From contig NC_091975.1 in assembly GCF_036711975.1 (NCBI RefSeq), forward strand, positions 8,558,501-8,622,500: 64,000 nucleotides of DNA, written 5' to 3'. Positions within the stretch are counted from its first letter, which is position 1; each line of letters begins with the position of its first letter. The stretch comes from Onthophagus taurus. Its lineage: Eukaryota; Arthropoda; Insecta; Coleoptera; Scarabaeidae. Position numbers and translations under genes: made by a program. Below are positions 57,590 through 64,000 of this stretch, in pieces. A model generated the notes under the pieces. That model saw only the letters and a program-made list of their open reading frames with translations, had not been told where the DNA came from and made no database searches.

Positions 57590-60500
57590 TTTATAAAAAA
57601 ACCGTTCAAGCTGAAAGTTTGGACACTGATTTGCCTCACAAAAAGTTTCATTCCTTAAAGTTTGGGATTATTGCCCAAAATCGTCAAATTTAAATCTGAG
57701 ATTTTTAAATTTTTATAAAAAGAACCCCCCAACCTGGAAACTTTAAATTTGGCATAACCTAACCTCCAACATTAATTTATAACCTCAAAAAATTTCACGT
57801 TTTAATTCCTTAAAGTTTGGGAGTAACAAAGTTTTTTGTGATTATTGTCAAAAACGTCAAATTTAAACCGGCGATTTTGAAAGTTTTTATAAAAAGAACT
57901 ACTCAACCTGGAAACTTTAAATTTGGCGTAACCTAACTTTCAACATTAATTTATAACCCCAAAAAATTTCAAGTTTTAATTCCTTAAAGTTTGGGAGTAA
58001 CAAAGTTTTTTGTGATTATTGTCAAAAACATTAAATTTAAACCGGCGATTTTGAAAGCTTTTATAAAAAGAATTGCTTAACCTGGAAACTTTAAATTTGG
58101 CATAATCTAACCTCTAACGGTAATTTATAACCCCAAAAAATTTTAAGTTTTAATTCCTTAAAGTTTGGGAGTAACAAAGTTTTTTGTGATTATTGTCAAA
58201 AATGTCAAATTTAAACCGGCGAATTTGAAAGCTTTTATAAAAAGAACTGCTCAACCTGGAAACTTTAAATTTGGCGTAACCTAACTTCCAACATTAATTT
58301 ATAACCCCAAAAAATTTCAAGTTTTAATTCCTTAAAGTTTGGGAGTAACAAAGTTTTTTGTGATTATTGTCAAAAACGTCAAATTTAAACCGGCGATTTT
58401 GAAAGCTTTTATAAAAAGGACTACTCGACCTGGAAACTTTAAATTTGGCGTAACTTAACTTCCAACATTACTTTATAACCCAAAAAAATTTCAAGTTTTA
58501 ATTCCTTAAAGTTTGGGAGTAACAAAGTTTTTTGTGATTATTGCCAAAAACGTCAAATTTAAACCGGCGATTTTAAAAGCTTTTATAAAAAGAACTGTTC
58601 AACCTGAAAACTTTAAATTTGGCATAACCTAATCTCTAACACTGATTTATAACCCCAAAAAGTTTCAAGTTCTAATTCCTTAAAGTTTGGGAGAAATTTT
58701 TTTTTTGTGATTATTGCCCAAAAACGTCAAATTTAAACCGGCGATTTTGAAAGCTTTTATAAAAAGAACTGCTTAACTTGGAAACTTAAAATTTGGCATA
58801 ACCTAACCTCTAACACTGATTTATAAGCCCAAAAAATTTCAAGTTTTAATTCCTTAAAGTTTGGCAGTAACAAAGTTTTTTGTGATTATTGTCAAAAATG
58901 TCAAATTTAAACCGGCGATTTTGAAAGCTTTTATAAAAAGAACTGCTCAAGCTGGAATCTTTAAATTTGGCATAACTTAACCTCCAACATTAATTTATAA
59001 CCCCACAAAATTTCAAGTTTTAATTCCTTAAAGTTTGGGAGTAACAAATTTTTTTGTGATTACTGTCAAAAACGTCAAATTTAAATCGGCGATTTTAAAA
59101 GCTTTTATAAAAAGAATTACTCAACCTGGAAACTTTAAATTTGGCATAACCTAACCTAAAACATTAATTTATAACCTCAAAAAATTTCAAGTTTTAATTC
59201 CTTAAAGTTTGGGAGACACAATTTTTTTGTGATTATTGTCAAAAACGTCAAATTTAAACCGGCGACTTTGAAAGTTTTTATAAAAAGAACCCCCCAACCT
59301 AGAAACTTTAAATTTGGCGTAACCTAACCTTCAACATTAATTTATAACCCCAAAAAAATTCAAGTTTTAATTCCTTAAAGTTTGGGAGTAACAAAGTTTT
59401 TTGTGATTATTGTCAGAAACGTCAAATTTAAATCGGCGATTTTGAAAGCTTTTATAAAAAGAACTGCTCAACCTGGATACTTAAAATTTGGCATAACCTA
59501 ACCTCTAACCGTGATTTATAACCCCAAAAAGTTTCAAGTTTTAATTCTTAAAAGTTTGGAAGTAACAAAATTTGTGTGATTATTGTCAAAAACGTCAAAT
59601 TTAAACCGACGATTTTGAAAGCTTTGCTTAACCTGGAAACTTTAAATTTGGCGTAACCTAACCTCCAACATTAATTTATAACCTCAAAAAATTTCAAGTT
59701 TTAATTCCTTAAAGTTTGGGAGTAACAAAGTTTTTTGTGATTATTGTCAAAAACGTCAAATTTAAACCGGCGATTTTGAAAGCTTTTATAAAAAGAATTG
59801 CTTAACCTGGAAACTTTAAATTTGGCGTAACCTAACCTCCAACATTAATTTATAACCCCAAAAAGTTTCAAGTTTTAATTCCTTAAAGTTTGGGAGTAAT
59901 AAAGTTTTTTGTGATTATTGTCAAAAATATCAAATTTAAACCGGCGATTTTGAAAGCTTTTATAAAAAGAATTGCTCAACCTGGAATCTTTAAATTTGGC
60001 ATAACTTAACCTCCAACATTAATTTATAACCGCACAAAATTTCAAGTTTTAATTCCTCAAAGTTTGGGAGTAACAAAGTTTTTTGTGATTATTTTCAAAA
60101 ACGTCAAATTTAAACTGGCGATTTTGAAAGCTTTTATAAAAAGAATTGCTCAACCTGGAAACTTTAAATTTGGCGTAACCTAACTTCCAACATTAATTTA
60201 TAACCTCAAAAAATTTCAAGATTTAATTCCTTAAAGTTTGGGAGTAACAACGTTTTTTGTGATTATTGTCAAAATCGTCAAATTTAAACCGGCGATTTTG
60301 AAAGCTTTTATAAAAAGAACTACTCAACCTGGAAACTTTAAATTTTCCATAACCTAACCTCCAACATTAATTTATAACCCCAAAAAATTTCAAGTTTTAA
60401 TTCCTTAAAGTTTGGGAGTAACAAAGTTTTTTGTGATTATTATCAAAAACGTCAAATTTAAACCGGCGATTTTGAAAGCTTTTATAAAAAGAATTACTCA

Positions 60501-61965
60501 ACCTGGAAACTTTAAATTTGGCGTAACCTAACCTCCAACATTAATTTATAACCCCAAAAAATTTCAAGTTTCAATTCCTAAAAGTTTGGGAGTAACAAAG
60601 CTTTTTGTGATTATTGTCAAAAATTTCAAATTTAAACCGGCGACTTTGAAAGCTTTTATAAAAAGAATTGCTTAACCTGGAAACTTTAAATTTGGCATAA
60701 TCTAACCTCCAACATTAATTTATAACCCCACAAAATTTATATGTTTTAATTCCTTAAAGTTTGGGAGAAACAAAGTTTTTTGTAATTATTGCCCAAAAAC
60801 GTCAAATTTAAACCGGCGATTTTGAAAGCTTTTATAAAAAGAATTGCTTAACCTGGAAACTTTAAATTTGGCATAACCTAACCTCCAACATTAATTTATA
60901 ACCCCAAAAAATTTCAAGTTTTAATTCCTTAAAGTTTGGGAGTAACAAAGTTTTTTGTGATTATTGTCAAAAACGTCAAATTTAAACCGGCGATTTTGAA
61001 AGTTTTTATAAAAAGAACTGTTCAACCTGAAAACTTTAAATTTGGCATAACCTAATCTCTAACACTGATTTATAACCCCAAAAAGTTTCAAGTTCTAATT
61101 CCTTAAAGTTTGGGAGAAATTTTTTTTTTGTGATTATTGCCCAAAAATGTCAAATTTAAACCGTCGATTTTGAAAGCGTTTATAAAAAGAACTGCTCAAC
61201 CTGGAAACTTTAAATTTGACATAACCTCACCTTCAACATTAATTTATAACCCCAAAAAATTTCAAGTTGCAATTCCTTAAAGTTTGGGAGTACCAAAGTT
61301 TTTTGTGATTATTGTCAAAAACGTCAAATTTAAACCGGCGATTTTGAAAGCTTTTATAAAAAGAACTACTCAACCTGGAAACTTTAAATTTGGCATAACC
61401 TAACCTAAAACATTAATTTATAACCTTAAAAAATTTCAAGTTTTAATTCCTTAAAGTTTGAGAGACACAATTTCTTTTGTGATTATTGTCAAAAACGTCA
61501 AATTTAAACCGGCGATTTTAAAAGCTTTTATAAAAAGAACTACTCAACCTGGAAACTTTAAATTTTACATAACCTAACGTCCAACATTAATTTATAACCC
61601 CAAACAATTTCAAGTTTTAATTCCTTAAAGTTTGGAAGAAACAAAGCTTTTTGTGATTATTGTCAATAACGTCAAATTTAAACCGGCGATTTTAAAAGCT
61701 TTTATAAAAAGAACTACTCAACCTGGAAACTTTAAATTTTGCATAACCTAACCTCCAACACTGATTTATAACCCCAAAAAATTTCAAGTTTTAATTCCTT
61801 AAAGTTTGGGAGAAATTTTTTTTTTGTGATTATTGCCCAAAAATGTCAAATTTAAACCGGCGATTTTGAAAGCTTTTATAAAAAGAATTGCTCAACCTAA
61901 AAACTTTAAATTCAACACTGATTTATAACTCCAAAACGTTTCAAGTTTCAATTCCTGAAATTTTG
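57590..61965 (+). repeat. ~175-bp satellite in foxo intron 1
   Basis: About 25 monomers of the same family and orientation as 52130-55245, but a somewhat different subtype (TTCCTTAAAGTTTGGGAGTA in place of TTCCTAAAAGTTTGGGAGAA; CCAACATTAATTTATAACC). The first and last monomers are the most diverged. Confidence 0.93.
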
Positions 61966-63080
61966 GAAGTAAAAACATTTTTTTGTGTACATCTAAATAT
62001 TAAATAAACATTTTTTTGATTATTTAATTTTAATAACTGACTATCAATACAAAAATAGCATCGGAAAACTTTGATTTCTTTTAATTTACCAACGGATATA
62101 ATTTGATCTCGCTTATTTCGTTTAATTATCGCACCAATTATTGTTGGCAATTTTAAACAAATTACACGGTCGTGATTAATTGTAGGGCCATTTTACGTAA
62201 ATATAAAATTATACGTTTCTATTATTATATTTTAATTTTATTTTATTTATTCCTTTCTTTTTGCAGCCGCATAAATGATGCGGTTTGAAAAAAAAAAAAA
62301 AAAAATATCGAAAATGTTTCAATTATGCATCAAGGAATTTCAATTTTTATACGCCGTTGAATATTTAAGCGAGCGATTTATCAACTAAAATAGTCAATGT
62401 CATCGTGTGCACTCATAAAATATAAAAATGATTTTACACAAAGCGAAAAAGCGATGAAGTTCGAGAAAAACATTTCCAACTTTACTAAAATATGTGGAGT
62501 GAATTCATTCAAAATCGGCGACACTATTTTTGTTCATTAATCCATTCCACTTTCTAAATTATTCTTAACTATTTATGAATTTATGTGGAGTTTTCCGATT
62601 AAACCTGCGCAACTCATGCAAAATTGTATTAACATACAACTCATTTATAACGTTATTTAGTTACTAGTACGGTAGCAAGTCTATTTTGTCTGTCACGACT
62701 TGACATTGAAGTTGCTTTAATGATGGTATGCGTCTTACCTCGACTTGCGTAACACTAAGGCCGTCAGTTTCCTTTACCAACAGACAGAAACGGCGAAAAT
62801 TCTTATCTATTTTCTTATAATACACACATTATACACCATTAAACGTGTGTGCTTTATGCTTTACCTTGAAAATTATTTATTAATAGAAAAAAAAATTTGT
62901 ACATATTAATTTTGTTTTAAATGAAATAGTTTTATCAAGTATGAAACAAAAAACTTTATTTACTCGACTTTATCATCTTTTAGATTTAATACTTTGCTAT
63001 CATCCTTTTTTAGATAACGAAATCTATTGAAACCTTGTTATACACATATGTATATAGATTTTCGGTTTTTTAAAAATGAG
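61966..63080. other. Unique intron DNA between satellite arrays
   Basis: No gene seen. A small hairpin CCGCAT-AAATG-ATGCGG lies near 62268. A run of about 18 A residues follows at 62287. The orientation of the satellite changes across this spacer. Confidence 0.5.
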
Positions 63081-63084
63081 AGAT

Positions 63085-64000
63085 TAATTGAAACTTGAAA
63101 CTTTTTGGAATTATAAATTAGTGTTGAAGGTTAGGTTATTCCAAATTTAAAGTTACAAGGTTGAGCAGTTCTTTTTATAAAAGCTTTCAAAATCTCCGAT
63201 TTAAATTTGACGTTTTTGGGCAATAATCACAACAAAATTTGTTGCTGACAAACTTTTAGGAATTAAAACTTGAAACTTTTTGGGGTTATAAATTAGTGTT
63301 GGAGGTTAGGTTATGCCAAATGTAAAGTTTCCAGGTTGTGCAGTTCTTTTTATAAAAGCTTTCAAAATCGCCGGTTTAAATTTGACGTTTTTGATAATAA
63401 TCACAAAAAACTTTGTTTCTTCCAAACTTTGAGGAATTGTAACTTGAAACTTTTTGGGGTTATAAATCAGTGTTGTAGGTTAGGTTGTGCCAAATTTAAA
63501 GTTTCCAGGTTAAGCAGTTCTTTTTATAAAAGCTTTCAAAGTCGCCGGTTTAAATTTGTCGTTTTTGACAATAATCACAAAAAACTTTGTTTCTCCCAAA
63601 ATTTTAGGAATTGAAGCTTGAAACTTTTTGGGGTTATAAATTAGTGTTGGAGGTTAGGTTGTGCCAAATTTAAAGTTTCCAGGTTGAGCAGTTCTTTTTA
63701 TAAAAGCTTTCAAAATCGCCGGTTTAAATTTAACGTTTTTGACAACAATCACAAAAAACTTTGTTACTCCCAAACTTTCAGGAATTGAAGCTTGAAACTT
63801 TTTGGGGTTGTAAATCGGTGTTAGAGGTTAGGTTGTGCCAAATTTAAACTTTCCACGTTGGGCGGTTCTTTTTATAAAAATTTTCAAAATCTCCCATTTA
63901 AATTTGACATTTTTGGGCAATAATCACAAAAAACTTTGTTTCTTCCAAACTTTTAGGAATTGAAACTTGAAACTTTTTGGGGTTATAAATTAGTGTTGGA
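63085..64000 (-). repeat. ~175-bp satellite, inverted array
   Basis: About five monomers of the foxo-region satellite in reverse orientation (GGTTGAGCAGTTCTTTTTAT, AACTTTTTGGGGTTATAAAT), continuing past the right edge. They derive from the same family, so an inversion or independent insertion placed them here. Confidence 0.93.

Overview
The window looks like nuclear DNA from an insect, most likely a beetle. It is AT-rich, its split genes mostly have introns of about 50-100 nt, and its single-copy genes have clear insect or metazoan relatives. The species assignment is inference; the gene calls come from translating exons and checking that the splice phases close.

Layout. 1-450: two 3' ends of a Penelope-like retroelement, each with a hammerhead-ribozyme motif. 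450-6100: small palindromic and MITE-like repeats, a dead Tc1-type transposase, a possible minus-strand first exon and a candidate box C/D snoRNA. 6103-8519: seven copies of a 349-bp satellite. 8838-18899 (minus): squid (hnRNP A/B type), with two alternative Gly-rich C-terminal ends and a second copy of the same snoRNA in its large intron. 19300-29351 (plus): an EF-hand-like repeat protein in eight exons, head to head with squid. Its third intron carries a 7.2-kb nest of transposons flanked by a 10-bp direct repeat. 29640-38160: a ~177-bp satellite interrupted by a small three-exon gonadulin (Dilp8-type insulin/relaxin-like) gene at 33424-34030. 38263-39981 (minus): ALG8. 40208-40621 (plus): TMEM60, sharing a 226-bp promoter region with ALG8. 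42456-43639 (plus): WDR45 (WIPI4). The TMEM60-WDR45 junction has been duplicated in tandem so that three extra chimeric mini-ORFs now lie between the two parents. 45150-49830: a ~213-bp satellite with dimeric higher-order structure. 52130-64000: a third satellite (~175 bp) on both sides of the first coding exon of foxo (56288-56662), reversing orientation near 62-63 kb. The rest of foxo lies past the right edge.

The genes belong to separate processes: RNA localisation and splicing (squid), N-glycan assembly in the ER (ALG8), autophagy (WDR45), and growth control (gonadulin, foxo). Finding an insulin-family peptide and FOXO about 22 kb apart is notable but may be coincidence. The most unusual items are the chimeric WDR45-TMEM60 mini-genes, the reconstructable multi-layer transposon nest inside a formerly 52-nt intron, the paired candidate snoRNAs at a conserved distance from a 3' splice site, the hammerhead motifs, and the gonadulin gene embedded in satellite DNA.
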